A stretch of DNA of 64,000 nt from Rs1 sp029027825 (lineage in GTDB: Bacteria > Pseudomonadota > Gammaproteobacteria > Pseudomonadales > Balneatricaceae). This document shows, piece after piece, positions 54,215 through 63,895 of the stretch (positions are counted from its first letter, which is position 1; each line of letters starts with the position of its first letter). The stretch lies in NCBI GenBank assembly GCA_029027825.1, contig CP093399.1, positions 992,001 through 1,056,000 of the forward strand. The letters run 5' to 3'. The notes beneath the pieces are model-generated. The model made no database searches. It saw only the letters and a program-made list of their open reading frames with translations, and was not told the DNA's origin. A program made the position numbers and the translations under genes.

Positions 54215-54983
54215 TAACGATTCGATCGGCAGAACAATTACTGTCACGGTATTGCTCTGTGTTGTTTGCTCAGTAATAGTATCCACAGCAGCGGTGTTAT
54301 TAAAGCCGATGCAATTGGCAAACAAAGAGCTCGACCGTCAAAGTAATATTTTAGCCGCTGCAAAAATTGACTATCAAGGTCAAGATGTGCAGAAACTGTT
54401 CGCTGAAAAAATTATCACCAAATATGTCAATTTAAAAACTGGCGAGTATGTTGATAAGCCAGTGGGATATAAAGACTCAAAGCGTGCTGCGAAAGAGCCT
54501 TCACTATCATCACCACTGCCGCGCAAGATAGATATAGCGTCTATTAAGCGCACTGCGAACGTAATGCCGGTCTATCTGGTCAATGAAGCTGATCAACTGG
54601 AGAAAGTAATTCTTCCGGTTCATGGCTATGGTCTCTGGTCAACTTTGTACGGATTCCTCGCATTGGAAAATGATTTGAATACGGTCGTCGGTTTTGGCTT
54701 TTATTCACATGGCGAAACACCTGGTTTAGGTGGCGAAGTGGATAATCCTAAGTGGAAGGCGCTGTGGCCCGGTAAAAAAGTCTATGCAGAAGGTTCAATG
54801 GAACCGATGCTTGGCTTGGTAAAAGGTGCTGTTGATCATAGTGCTGCTGGGTCTGAGTTTAAAATAGATGCTTTATCAGGTGCTACTTTAACCAGTAACG
54901 GTGTGACCAACTTAGTGAAGTTTTGGATGGGCGAAAATGGTTTTGCTACCTATCTAACTAAGCTAAAAGCAGGGGAGAGTTAA
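54204..54983 (+). CDS. nqrC: Na+-translocating NADH:quinone reductase subunit C
   Basis: The 259-residue protein has one N-terminal membrane helix and a periplasmic domain. The FMN attachment motif near the end is DALSGATLTSNGVTNLV, in which Thr is flavinylated by ApbE. GHGETPGLGGE-like SHGETPGLGGEVDNPKWKAL is also typical. It moves electrons between NqrF/NqrD-E iron and NqrB. Confidence 0.96.
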   Translation: MAANNDSIGRTITVTVLLCVVCSVIVSTAAVLLKPMQLANKELDRQSNILAAAKIDYQGQDVQKLFAEKIITKYVNLKTGEYVDKPVGYKDSKRAAKEPSLSSPLPRKIDIASIKRTANVMPVYLVNEADQLEKVILPVHGYGLWSTLYGFLALENDLNTVVGFGFYSHGETPGLGGEVDNPKWKALWPGKKVYAEGSMEPMLGLVKGAVDHSAAGSEFKIDALSGATLTSNGVTNLVKFWMGENGFATYLTKLKAGES

Positions 54984-54995
54984 ACGATTTCTGAA

Positions 54996-55646
54996 ATGAG
55001 AGAGATGATCGTTAAGCCTATTTTTACCAACAACCCAATTGCATTGCTAATATTTGGTGTTTGTTCGGCGCTAGCGTTAACATCAAACCTAAATACAGCG
55101 TTGGTAATGACACTGGCTGTGATGGCTGTAACGGCATTTTCCAGCATGTTTGTTTCATTGATGCGCAACCAAATGCCCAGTTCGATACGTATTATTTGTC
55201 AAATGACAATTATTGCATCACTGGTAATAGTGGTTGATCAAATCCTTAAAGCGGTTGCCTATGATACTTCAAAGCAGCTATCAGTATTTGTTGGTTTAAT
55301 TATCACTAACTGTATTGTAATGGGGCGTGCCGAAGCATTTGCGATGAAGAACCCACCGCTACCTTCTTTCTTAGATGGTATTGGCAATGGTTTAGGTTAC
55401 GGTGCTGTTTTGATGTTCGTCGGGTTTATTCGCGAACTATTTGGTGCCGGCAGTTTATTTGGCATAGAAGTACTGCCGCTAGTGACCAACGATGGTTGGT
55501 ATATGAGTAACGGCTTGTTGTTACTTCCACCTAGCGCATTTTTCATCATTGGATTAATGATCTGGTTGATGCGTACTTACGATGTGAGTCAAGTTGAAAA
55601 ACCCGACTTTGTTATTTGTAAAAATAGTAAGAAGGAGGCGATATAA
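54996..55646 (+). CDS. nqrD: Na+-translocating NADH:quinone reductase subunit D
   Basis: The 216-residue membrane protein has six helices. It includes NNPIALLIFGVCSALALTSNL and TNCIVMGRAEAFAMKNPPL, the RnfE/NqrD signature whose cysteines hold, with NqrE, an intramembrane iron-sulfur centre. It ends one base into nqrE. Confidence 0.96.
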   Translation: MREMIVKPIFTNNPIALLIFGVCSALALTSNLNTALVMTLAVMAVTAFSSMFVSLMRNQMPSSIRIICQMTIIASLVIVVDQILKAVAYDTSKQLSVFVGLIITNCIVMGRAEAFAMKNPPLPSFLDGIGNGLGYGAVLMFVGFIRELFGAGSLFGIEVLPLVTNDGWYMSNGLLLLPPSAFFIIGLMIWLMRTYDVSQVEKPDFVICKNSKKEAI

Positions 55647-56254
55647 TGGAACAGTATATTAGTCTGTTTGTTAAAGCCGTTTTCATTGAAAATATGGCAC
55701 TATCGTTTTTCTTAGGAATGTGTACTTTCCTAGCTATTTCGAAGAAGGTGCAAACTGCAATAGGCTTAGGAATAGCAGTTATCGTGGTGTTAACCATTAC
55801 CACTCCGATTAATAACTTGTTATATAACTTGTTGTTGCGTGAAGGTGCGCTTGCATGGGCCGGTCTTCCTGAAGTAGATCTTAGCTTTTTAGGCTATATT
55901 TCGTATATCGGGGTTATTGCAGCTTTAGTACAAATTTTGGAAATGGTATTAGATAAGTTCTTCCCTGCGCTGTATAACGCACTGGGGGTTTTCTTACCTT
56001 TAATCACGGTAAACTGTGCCATCATGGGTGCGGCGTTATTTATGGTTGAACGCGACTATAATTTCGGTGAATCTGTTGTTTACGGAATGGGTGCTGGTCT
56101 CGGGTGGGCGTTAGCGATAGCGACACTTGCCGGTATTCGTGAGAAATTAAAGTACTCAGACGTACCAGCAGGGCTACAGGGATTGGGTATTACCTTTATC
56201 TCAGTGGGACTGATGGCACTAGGGTTTATGTCTTTTTCCGGCGTACAGCTTTAA
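55646..56254 (+). CDS. nqrE: Na+-translocating NADH:quinone reductase subunit E
   Basis: The 202-residue six-helix membrane protein starts MEQYISLFVKAVFIENMALS and has the twin cysteine motif LITVNCAIMGAALFMVERDY. It is the partner of NqrD in the membrane iron-sulfur site. AAGGAGGCGATATA before the ATG is a very strong ribosome binding site. Confidence 0.97.
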   Translation: MEQYISLFVKAVFIENMALSFFLGMCTFLAISKKVQTAIGLGIAVIVVLTITTPINNLLYNLLLREGALAWAGLPEVDLSFLGYISYIGVIAALVQILEMVLDKFFPALYNALGVFLPLITVNCAIMGAALFMVERDYNFGESVVYGMGAGLGWALAIATLAGIREKLKYSDVPAGLQGLGITFISVGLMALGFMSFSGVQL

Positions 56255-56286
56255 CACATGATAATTAACAAAGGAATATTATAGCC

Positions 56287-57516
56287 ATGAATGCTGAAAT
56301 AATTCTCGGGGTTGTCATGTTTACCGTGGTAGTGCTTGCACTAGTTGCGGTGATATTGGCTGCTCGTTCAAAATTAGTAAGTTCCGGTGACGTCACTATT
56401 AATATTAATAATGACCCGGATAAAAAAGTTGTAGTTCCCGCTGGTGGAAAATTGCTGCAGACCCTCTCTGAAATGGGCGTTTTTATCCCTTCAGCTTGTG
56501 GTGGCGGCGGTACTTGTGCTCAGTGTAAATGTCAGGTTCTTGAAGGGGGCGGCTCTATGTTGCCCACTGAAGAATCTCATTTTACGATGCGTGAAGCAAA
56601 AGAAGGTTGGCGTCTAGCTTGTCAAGTTGCAGTTAAAGAAGACATGGAACTTGACCTCGAAGAAGAAATCTTCGGGGTTAAAAAGTGGACCTGTACGGTT
56701 GAGTCTAACCCTAACGTAGCTACTTTCATTAAAGAGCTAACCTTAAAAATTCCCGATGGTGAAGTAGTAAATTTCCGTGCGGGTGGCTATGTTCAACTAG
56801 AATGCCCACCCCATGTTGTCGACTACAAAACCTTTGATATTGATGAAGAGTATCGCGGTGACTGGGATAAGTTTAACGTTTGGGACAACATATCAACTGT
56901 TACTGAAACAACTATCCGCGCTTATTCAATGGCAAACTACCCTGGTGAAAAGGGGATTGTTAAGTTTAATATCCGGATTGCATCACCCCCGCCGGGTAGT
57001 CAGGGAATCCCTCCAGGGATAATGTCTTCTTTCGTCTTTGATCTTAAGCCAGGTGATACGATCGACGTATATGGTCCCTTTGGTGAGTTTTTTGCTAAAG
57101 ATACCGATGCAGAAATGGTCTTCGTTGGCGGTGGTGCCGGTATGGCGCCAATGCGTTCACACATCTTTGATCAGTTGAAACGTCTGAACTCTACCCGTAA
57201 AATTTCTTTCTGGTACGGTGCTCGCTCACTTCGTGAAGCATTCTACTCTGAAGAGTATGACCAGCTAGCTGCGGAAAATGAAAATTTCAAATGGCACCTA
57301 GCGCTGTCTGATCCGCAGCCAGAAGATAACTGGGAAGGTATGACAGGTTTCATTCATAATGTATTATTTGAAAACTATCTGAAGGATCACGATGCACCTG
57401 AAGATTGCGAATTTTACATGTGTGGGCCACCGATGATGAACTCGGCAGTGATTAAATTGCTTGAGGACTTAGGGGTTGAACCTGAAAATATCTTACTTGA
57501 TGACTTTGGTGGTTAA
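56287..57516 (+). CDS. nqrF: Na+-translocating NADH:quinone reductase subunit F
   Basis: The 409-residue protein has one N-terminal membrane helix and a 2Fe-2S ferredoxin domain with ligands in ACGGGGTCAQCKC and LACQV. The ferredoxin-NADP reductase-type domain has RAYSMANYPGE for FAD and FVGGGAGMAPMRSHIFDQL and YMCGPPMMN for NADH. It is the NADH entry point of the complex. Confidence 0.97.
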   Translation: MNAEIILGVVMFTVVVLALVAVILAARSKLVSSGDVTININNDPDKKVVVPAGGKLLQTLSEMGVFIPSACGGGGTCAQCKCQVLEGGGSMLPTEESHFTMREAKEGWRLACQVAVKEDMELDLEEEIFGVKKWTCTVESNPNVATFIKELTLKIPDGEVVNFRAGGYVQLECPPHVVDYKTFDIDEEYRGDWDKFNVWDNISTVTETTIRAYSMANYPGEKGIVKFNIRIASPPPGSQGIPPGIMSSFVFDLKPGDTIDVYGPFGEFFAKDTDAEMVFVGGGAGMAPMRSHIFDQLKRLNSTRKISFWYGARSLREAFYSEEYDQLAAENENFKWHLALSDPQPEDNWEGMTGFIHNVLFENYLKDHDAPEDCEFYMCGPPMMNSAVIKLLEDLGVEPENILLDDFGG

Positions 57517-57521
57517 ACTTG

Positions 57522-58592
57522 ATGTTAACCTCGATATTTGGTGCGTTTAAAACTTCTTTAAAGCGTACCTTGCCACGGCTAGCAGTTTATCTGCTGGCCG
57601 TTTTTGTAGTTAGCCCGCTAACTATTAGTCTGGCCTTTGCCGAGCAGAAGCTCGTCTCCATCGAAGGTCGGACGATGGGGACGACTTATCATATTACCTG
57701 GGTTGCAAATAGCAGCTTCTCTGCAGAACAAACGGCTGATCTACAGGCAAAAATTGATCTACGGTTATTAGACATTAACCAGGCTATGTCTACTTACATC
57801 CCGAATTCCGAATTATCACTGTTTAATAAAACTGCCAGTGGCACTGCGCAAAAGGTGTCTGTGCCGTTGTATCGTGTGTTAGAAATGGCTAGAAAGATCA
57901 GTGTCCAATCTGCTGGTGCATATGATATTACGGTCGGACCATTGATAAACCTTTGGGGCTTTGGGCCGGATAAACGAGTCACCAAAGCACCCAGTGATGC
58001 ACAAATAGCCGCCATCCGACAGCGAGTTGGCTACCAGCATCTAAAGTTGTTAGCTGATAATATAATTAAGAAAGAAGCTGATTTATACCTAGATCTCTCT
58101 TCTATCGCTAAGGGTTATGCCGTCGATCAGTTGGCAGAAATAGTGGCTGATGCAGGCTTTACTGCCTATCTAGTTGAAATAGGTGGTGAGTTAGTTTCTC
58201 GAGGGTTAAAACCTCAAAGTCAGCCGTGGCGAATTGCTATTGAAAGTCCTATCGCTGGTCGCACCGTGCAGCGAGTGGTTAGAGTTGATGATATTGCAGT
58301 GGCGACATCAGGTGATTATCGAAATTACTTTGAAGATCAGGGACGTCGTTATTCGCATATAATAGATACTGCTACTGGTCGCCCGATAACTCATAATTTA
58401 GCATCAGTGACCGTTTTAGCGGGAAATTGTGCGCTAGCTGACGGTCTCGCTACAGCATTTCTAGCCATGGGCGTTGAAAAATCCTACCTTTATGCAATAG
58501 ATAATGGGATTGAAGCTTTTTTTATTATCAAAGGTAAAGCTGGTTTTATCGAAAAAATGACGCCAGGTTTTGCGCAACGTATTGTACAATAA
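57522..58592 (+). CDS. apbE: FAD:protein FMN transferase
   Basis: The 356-residue protein has a signal/anchor segment (about residues 15-40), then the ApbE motifs GRTMGTTYHIT, LDLSSIAKGYAVDQLAE, YLVEIGGELVSRGLKP, VATSGDYRNYF and SHIIDTATGRP. It attaches FMN to threonines of NqrB and NqrC using FAD as donor. It sits directly after nqrF, as in Vibrio and Pseudomonas. A TTG at 57519 is also in frame. Confidence 0.95.
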   Translation: MLTSIFGAFKTSLKRTLPRLAVYLLAVFVVSPLTISLAFAEQKLVSIEGRTMGTTYHITWVANSSFSAEQTADLQAKIDLRLLDINQAMSTYIPNSELSLFNKTASGTAQKVSVPLYRVLEMARKISVQSAGAYDITVGPLINLWGFGPDKRVTKAPSDAQIAAIRQRVGYQHLKLLADNIIKKEADLYLDLSSIAKGYAVDQLAEIVADAGFTAYLVEIGGELVSRGLKPQSQPWRIAIESPIAGRTVQRVVRVDDIAVATSGDYRNYFEDQGRRYSHIIDTATGRPITHNLASVTVLAGNCALADGLATAFLAMGVEKSYLYAIDNGIEAFFIIKGKAGFIEKMTPGFAQRIVQ

Positions 58593-58636
58593 TTTAATAC
58601 AGTCATTGATCAATACTGACTGAAGTCGAGGAACCA

Positions 58637-58891
58637 ATGGGAACATTTATAGCGGTATTTATAGTGTTATTGACGGTAGTGATCGCGATGTCCGTCGGGG
58701 TTATTTTAGGAAATAAGCCGATCGCTGGATCATGTGGTGGTATGGCGGCACTGGGTATGGACACAGCTTGTGATATATGTGCCGGCGATAAGCAAATATG
58801 TGACGATGAGAACGATAGAACCTCCAGAGAAGCTGCTAAGTCTCAGTTGGCCGATCTGGGTTATGAAGCGCAAGTAAAGCGTAAAATATAA
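58637..58891 (+). CDS. nqrM: Na+-NQR maturation protein NqrM
   Basis: The 84-residue protein has one membrane helix (residues 4-24) and four cysteines in the pattern GSCGGMAALGMDTACDICAG and QICDD. NqrM is thought to deliver iron to the NqrD/NqrE site. It closes the operon after apbE. GAGGAACC precedes the ATG. Confidence 0.92.
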   Translation: MGTFIAVFIVLLTVVIAMSVGVILGNKPIAGSCGGMAALGMDTACDICAGDKQICDDENDRTSREAAKSQLADLGYEAQVKRKI

Positions 58892-58923
58892 ACAGTAAGA
58901 GAGATCGAGGTAGTCATTTGTGG

Positions 58924-58953
58924 CTAGTTTAGAAAGTGTATATTCTAAACTAG
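58924..58953. repeat. Inverted repeat between nqrM and sthA
   Basis: CTAGTTTAGAA and TTCTAAACTAG are perfect 11-bp arms around AGTGTATA. There is no T-run. It may be an operator or an mRNA stability hairpin. Confidence 0.6.
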
Positions 58954-59061
58954 ATTGCAAATCGAAATACTGCGTTTCTATTAAGAGGCCTGCGGGTGGA
59001 GAAATGAATATAATAATCATTCTAAGGTCTCACATACAAAAACTTGAGGAAGGAACTGTTA

Positions 59062-60462
59062 ATGGCTGATTATGATTATGATGTTGTAGTAATTGGATCT
59101 GGACCTGCTGGCGAAGGTGCTGCTATGAATGCAGCTAAACACGGCAAGAGAGTCGCAATTGTTGAAGAGCAACCAGCAGTTGGCGGTAACTGTACCCACA
59201 AAGGGACAATACCTTCCAAAGCGCTACGTCATTCAGTAAAACAGATCGTTGAATTTAATACTAATCCGATGTTCCGAGAAATAGGGGAGCCCCGCTGGTT
59301 TTCATTCCAAAAAGTTTTAGACCGTGCCGAAAAGGTAATGGCCAACCAAGTGATGTTGCGGACTAATTTTTATGCGCGCAACCGTGTTGATGTGTTCTTT
59401 GGGCAAGCTGAATTCCAAGATTCAAATACCTTGCTGGTGAAGGGAACAATCAAAGGTGATGAGACGATACGTGCTAAAAACATTGTTATTGCCACTGGCT
59501 CTAGCCCTTATTGTCCGCCAGATATCGATTTTAATCACCCTCGTATTTACAATTCCGATACGATTTTAAAGCTAAACCATACGCCGCGTACCATAATTAT
59601 TTTTGGTGCAGGTGTGATCGGCTGTGAATATGCCTCTATCTTTAGTGGCTTAGGGGTTAAAGTTGATCTGATCGATACCCGTGGTCGGCTGTTATCATTC
59701 CTCGATGGTGAAATATCTGATGCGCTCAGTTACCATCTGCGCAATACGGCAGTTAAAATTCGTCACAATGAAGAATATACCAGTGTAGATGGTGATGAGC
59801 GTGGTATTACACTGAGCTTGAAATCAGGCAAAAAAATCCGAGCAGATGCTTTCTTATGGTGTAATGGTCGAACCGGTAACACCGCAGCCCTAAAGCTTGA
59901 AAATGCAGGTTTAGCGGCAAATAGCCGTGGCCAGTTAGAAATTGATGAACGCTACCGTACAGCCGTTGAAGGGATTTCAGCAGTCGGTGATGTCATCGGT
60001 TGGCCGAGCTTAGCGTCTGCAGCTATTGACCAGGGGCGCTCTACAGCGGCTGATATTATTGGCAATAAAGATTTCAGATACATTGATGAAGTGCCAACTG
60101 GCATTTACACTATCCCTGAAATTAGCTCCATTGGTAGAACCGAAGAGGAGTTAACCACTGACTGTATCCCTTATGAGGTTGGTCAGGCGTTCTTTAAAGA
60201 TACCGCCAGAGCGCAAATAACTAGTCAGCCAGTAGGTATGTTAAAAATCCTGTTTGATCCTGAGACACTGGCTATTTTGGGCATACACTGTTTTGGTGAC
60301 CAAGCGTCTGAGATCATTCACATTGGTCAGGCAATTATGCAGCAAAAAGGTGAGGGAAATACGCTCGCGTATTTTGTTAACACTACCTTTAACTACCCAA
60401 CGATGGCAGAAGCTTATCGGGTTGCCGCGATTGCTGGTTTGAATCGAATTCAGCATCTATAA
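59062..60462 (+). CDS. sthA: Soluble pyridine nucleotide transhydrogenase
   Basis: The 466-residue flavoprotein starts ADYDYDVVVIGSGPAGEGAA. It has GGNCTHKGTIPSKALRH, in which the redox-active second cysteine of related reductases is replaced, as in SthA. It also has IIIFGAGVIGCEYASIFSGLG for NAD(P). It moves hydride between NADPH and NAD+. The frame is open from 59044. The ATG at 59062 is 8 bases after GAGGAAGG. A terminator follows. Confidence 0.95.
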   Translation: MADYDYDVVVIGSGPAGEGAAMNAAKHGKRVAIVEEQPAVGGNCTHKGTIPSKALRHSVKQIVEFNTNPMFREIGEPRWFSFQKVLDRAEKVMANQVMLRTNFYARNRVDVFFGQAEFQDSNTLLVKGTIKGDETIRAKNIVIATGSSPYCPPDIDFNHPRIYNSDTILKLNHTPRTIIIFGAGVIGCEYASIFSGLGVKVDLIDTRGRLLSFLDGEISDALSYHLRNTAVKIRHNEEYTSVDGDERGITLSLKSGKKIRADAFLWCNGRTGNTAALKLENAGLAANSRGQLEIDERYRTAVEGISAVGDVIGWPSLASAAIDQGRSTAADIIGNKDFRYIDEVPTGIYTIPEISSIGRTEEELTTDCIPYEVGQAFFKDTARAQITSQPVGMLKILFDPETLAILGIHCFGDQASEIIHIGQAIMQQKGEGNTLAYFVNTTFNYPTMAEAYRVAAIAGLNRIQHL

Positions 60463-60474
60463 TCTTTACTATCT

Positions 60475-60495
60475 AGCCCCGTAAGGGGCTTTTTT
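60475..60495 (+). terminator. Terminator of sthA
   Basis: AGCCCC GTAA GGGGCT is followed by five more Ts. It is a perfect 6-bp GC-rich stem, 12 bases after the stop. Confidence 0.9.
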
Positions 60496-60557
60496 ATTGG
60501 CTATCTTTAAGCTGTAGCAGTGACCTTCATGCTCTGCACCTACCACAAGCCAAGGAT

Positions 60558-60833
60558 TCAGCGTTTAGTCTTTTCATCATAGTAACTGTCTTCGATATAG
60601 ATACCTTTGATATCGAGTTTTTTTTCTACCCATCTATTGAAACGGCTCCAGATAAAAAATGCTGGCGCCATGCCCAATCCTATACCAAACATTAATCCAG
60701 CCCCATGATAGTCTATCGGCATTAGATTAGTTGCGAAGTCAAAAAAACCAAAGTGTTGGAGTGAATAATACCAGGCAATCAAAAATGCAAATGCCACGGC
60801 GGTCGCTAAATGATGTTTTAAAGTTGAATTCAA
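60558..60833 (-). CDS. Small membrane protein of unknown function
   Basis: The 91-residue protein has two hydrophobic segments (about 9-27 and 45-61) and a charged C-terminus ending EDSYYDEKTKR. No family is recognised. It is convergent with sthA. The coding is supported by the well-formed membrane pattern and by stop and start positions in clear spacers. Confidence 0.6.
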   Translation of the reverse strand: MNSTLKHHLATAVAFAFLIAWYYSLQHFGFFDFATNLMPIDYHGAGLMFGIGLGMAPAFFIWSRFNRWVEKKLDIKGIYIEDSYYDEKTKR

Positions 60834-61221
60834 ACTGCCTCCGATAAGTGTTAGTGCTTAAGTGAGCGTAGTTTAGCATTATATATAGCGCTTAACTTGT
60901 CACTTTGATGTGTGAGTTACTTAAGGAGACTCTGAACGAGTCACGCACGCCCCGTAGGGTGGATCACTAAAAGTCAATCTTCTCTGCCAGAAAATTTGGC
61001 AAGGACTGATCATTACAAACGCTCTCTTTCGCGGATATAGGTATTTAGTTATCGACAGGGAAAATGTGGGGCTTGTTCAAGGGCTTCTTAAAGGAAATAA
61101 GCATTCTTAAGGACTTGTCCACACCAATGCTCCCACCAATAAAAGACATTGCAGGTTATCTGCTGTGAAAATTGATTAAAAAACCCAAGCTCTTCAAATA
61201 TTTAAAGAACTTGGTTAATGA
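60834..61221. other. Spacer between the small membrane protein and the lipoprotein gene
   Basis: No gene is seen. A short hairpin TGCCAGAAAATTTGGCA lies at about 60987-61003, and a terminator for the minus-strand lipoprotein gene is at its right end. Confidence 0.45.
61176..61216 (-). terminator. Terminator of the lipoprotein gene
   Basis: On the minus strand AACCAAGTTCTTT pairs with GAAGAGCTTGGGTT, followed by TTTTTT. One base in the stem is unpaired. Confidence 0.7.
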
Positions 61222-61596
61222 TTATTTTGGATTGAGAATCGCGGTGATTTTGTCATTTGTGGTGCCGTAGAGAATTCCCGTGGCGTGATCTTTATAATAC
61301 GAATGACATGTTTTGACACAGAGTTGTCCGTCTTTTATCGACCAGCTCTTCGATCCACTATAGCCAGCTGTTTGGATATCGACCGTGCCGTCGGCATTAT
61401 ATTTGAAGTTATAGCGCCCAGAACGACTACCTGATAAAATGTTAGTCGAAAATTCTCGGTCCTTGAATTCAGCCAAAAGTTGTTGATCGTTGAGTGATGG
61501 ATTGCTTAAAACTTCCTGCTGTAATTGTGGCTTGATGCCTCCATTACAGGCTGATAAAAGAGCTAGAGCTGCGCATGTTAATATTAATTTTTTCAT
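61222..61596 (-). CDS. Putative lipoprotein of unknown function
   Basis: The protein (124 residues) has a clear lipoprotein signal MKKLILTCAALALLSACNGG with lipobox LSAC. A small domain follows with EFSTNILSGSRSGRYNFKYN and YNADGTVDI. It ends YGTTNDKITAILNPK. Two cysteines (LCVKTCHSYY) may form a disulfide. The frame is open to 61632, but the ATG at 61596 starts the signal peptide. No named family is recognised. Confidence 0.75.
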   Translation of the reverse strand: MKKLILTCAALALLSACNGGIKPQLQQEVLSNPSLNDQQLLAEFKDREFSTNILSGSRSGRYNFKYNADGTVDIQTAGYSGSKSWSIKDGQLCVKTCHSYYKDHATGILYGTTNDKITAILNPK

Positions 61597-61836
61597 TAGG
61601 TCTCGCTTTTTGTTTTTGTTGGAAGATAACATGCTAGGTTAATTTTCAGATAAGTCAAGAAGACTGACTTTTGCTGTCATTGAGCTGAATTATGCTCACT
61701 TCTCAGTGATTCTTTAGCTCGGAGCAAATTATTACAATCACGATTCCTAATAGGAAATCGCTGAATAAGTCTACGGGACGCACAGAGAAACGTATTAGAT
61801 TAAGCGACGCAGTTAACTTGAGGCTATATTAAAAAT

Positions 61837-62568
61837 ATGATGACCAATAAGCAGTTAGAATATGCAGCGTTTAGTGCCTGGCCAGCCCTTGAGCAAGTTG
61901 AGGATAAGGGCATCGTATTGCGCTATGCACAAGGTCATACTAAAAGGGCTAATTCCGCTAACCTACTGGAGTTACAAGATAGCGAATATCCCGCGTTAAT
62001 TGCCTACATAGAGAATTATTTCAAACAAAAACAACTGCCTAGTGTTATCCGTATTCCGTCTTTTACCGAGAACAATGTCTTCGATAAATACCTGGATGCT
62101 ATCGGTTATAAATACCAAGATAAGTCGTTAGTTTTGGCGCTGCGATTAGTGCCTAATGACTGCTCACCCGTTAATCTGATCGTTAAAAGTCCAAGTCAGT
62201 GGATGCAGAGCTATTGTAATATTATCAACAGTTCAGTCTCTGAGCAGCAATCTCATTTGCAGATATTAACTAGGATAAAAGACCCAATTATGCCGGTGGT
62301 TTTGCTGCGTAATGGACAGGAGGTTGCCTGTGGTTTAGCTGTGTTGCATCGAGAGTTTATCGGCATTTTTGATCTGCAGACCGCTGCACAATATAGGGGG
62401 CAAGGATGCGCTTATGAATTAGTGAATGCGCTGTTGCAGTGGGGGCGAGAAAACGGGGCGAGCTATAGTTACCTACAAGTGGTTGCTAATAATGTTGCGG
62501 CGATAAATCTCTATCGAAAATTAGGTTTTGAGCAGCGCTACCATTATTGGTATCGAGTGAAGTCTTAA
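61837..62568 (+). CDS. GNAT-family N-acetyltransferase
   Basis: The 243-residue protein has a variable N-terminal half and a C-terminal GNAT domain. Acetyl-CoA-binding motif A is DLQTAAQYRGQGCAYELVNA, and motif B is ANNVAAINLYRKLGFEQRYHYWYR. The substrate is not predictable. A second ATG three bases in could also be the start. It stands alone. Confidence 0.85.
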   Translation: MMTNKQLEYAAFSAWPALEQVEDKGIVLRYAQGHTKRANSANLLELQDSEYPALIAYIENYFKQKQLPSVIRIPSFTENNVFDKYLDAIGYKYQDKSLVLALRLVPNDCSPVNLIVKSPSQWMQSYCNIINSSVSEQQSHLQILTRIKDPIMPVVLLRNGQEVACGLAVLHREFIGIFDLQTAAQYRGQGCAYELVNALLQWGRENGASYSYLQVVANNVAAINLYRKLGFEQRYHYWYRVKS

Positions 62569-62954
62569 ATGTTTAACTAACGGATTAATTGTTGGAGCTA
62601 GTTGTAGGATTAAGGAGGTAAAAATAGCCGAGTTAATTATGAGCTGAATCATGCGTTTATAAAAATATTTTAAGCTTGAAATTTTAAGCTTGAAATTGTT
62701 TTGATTTGTTGGCAGTATTAACTTAAATAGACAGTTTAATACTCAGATTGGCGCCATTAATTGCAGTTTAGTCATTATAAAACATGCCTAGCCCGTCTAA
62801 TGTCGGCAGGTTACAAATAGCTTGCTTCGCACGGCGATATATTGGACTGCATTTTACTGGTAATCGGTGGTTTTAGAATCGAATTTAACGCGCTCCGGTC
62901 GCTCTGTACGTGACTGATCGATCGGCAAGTAACGCATGCTTAGGAAATAATTGA
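62569..62954. other. Spacer before kynA
   Basis: These 386 bases hold no gene. A 14-bp direct repeat (TTTTAAGCTTGAAA) occurs twice at about 62670-62697. Confidence 0.4.
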
Positions 62955-63791
62955 ATGAGTTGCCCTTATAACCCTGCATCAGAAGGTGCAGAAATGGATT
63001 TCAATGACAAAATGTCGTACGGAGACTATCTGCAACTAGATAGTATTTTAAATAGCCAGCAACCTTTGTCTGATGCTCACGATGAGATGTTGTTCATTAT
63101 TCAGCATCAGACTTCAGAGCTGTGGTTGAAACTGGCTATACATGAAATGGGGGCGGCATTGCAGCAAATTCGTGCCGATCAGCTGCACCCGGCTTTTAAG
63201 CACTTGTCCCGTGTCTCGCGCATCTTTGAACAGTTGAACAGCGCGTGGGATGTACTGCGCACTATGACTCCCAGTGAATACACTAGTTTTCGTGAAACCT
63301 TGGGCCAATCGTCTGGTTTCCAATCTTATCAATATCGGGCGATCGAATTTGTGGTCGGTAACAGAAATTTGGCGATGTTAAAGCCTCATGATCACGATCC
63401 AGAGGTCACGGAAAAGCTCGAGGCGATTTTGGCGATGCCGAGTTTGTACGATGAAACTTTGCTGTTGCTACAGCGCAATGGTTTTGATTTATCAACGGTA
63501 CTTGAGCAGCGCAACTGGCGAGAGAAACACCAGCCGAGCGATCTGGTGGAAGATGCCTGGCAAACGATCTATAAAAATCCTGAAGAATACTGGTCACTTT
63601 ATGAATTAGCTGAAAAGCTTGTTGATTTTGAAGATTATTTTAGACGTTGGCGGTTTAATCATGTTACAACAGTCGAGCGAATCATAGGTTTGAAAAAAGG
63701 CACCGGAGGCACCGGAGGTGTTTCATATTTAAGGCGAATGCTAGACACCGTTTTGTTTCCTGAATTGTGGACAGTTAGGACCAAAATGTAG
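62955..63791 (+). CDS. kynA: Tryptophan 2,3-dioxygenase
   Basis: The 278-residue protein has the family motifs MSYGDYLQLDSIL, DEMLFIIQHQTSELWLKL, PSEYTSFRETLGQSSGFQSY and RRWRFNHVTTVERIIGLKKG, followed by TGGTGGVSYLR. The haem-ligand His is in the RRWRFNH segment. It opens the indole ring of tryptophan to N-formylkynurenine. The gene is alone here; kynB and kynU are not in the window. Confidence 0.95.
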   Translation: MSCPYNPASEGAEMDFNDKMSYGDYLQLDSILNSQQPLSDAHDEMLFIIQHQTSELWLKLAIHEMGAALQQIRADQLHPAFKHLSRVSRIFEQLNSAWDVLRTMTPSEYTSFRETLGQSSGFQSYQYRAIEFVVGNRNLAMLKPHDHDPEVTEKLEAILAMPSLYDETLLLLQRNGFDLSTVLEQRNWREKHQPSDLVEDAWQTIYKNPEEYWSLYELAEKLVDFEDYFRRWRFNHVTTVERIIGLKKGTGGTGGVSYLRRMLDTVLFPELWTVRTKM

Positions 63792-63895
63792 CGTTTGCAG
63801 GTAGTTGAATACAATTTTATATCTAGACCCGCAGCACTGCTATTTGAGGGTTGCGGCGGGATACCAACATAACAATAATTTGATGGGTAACGATA

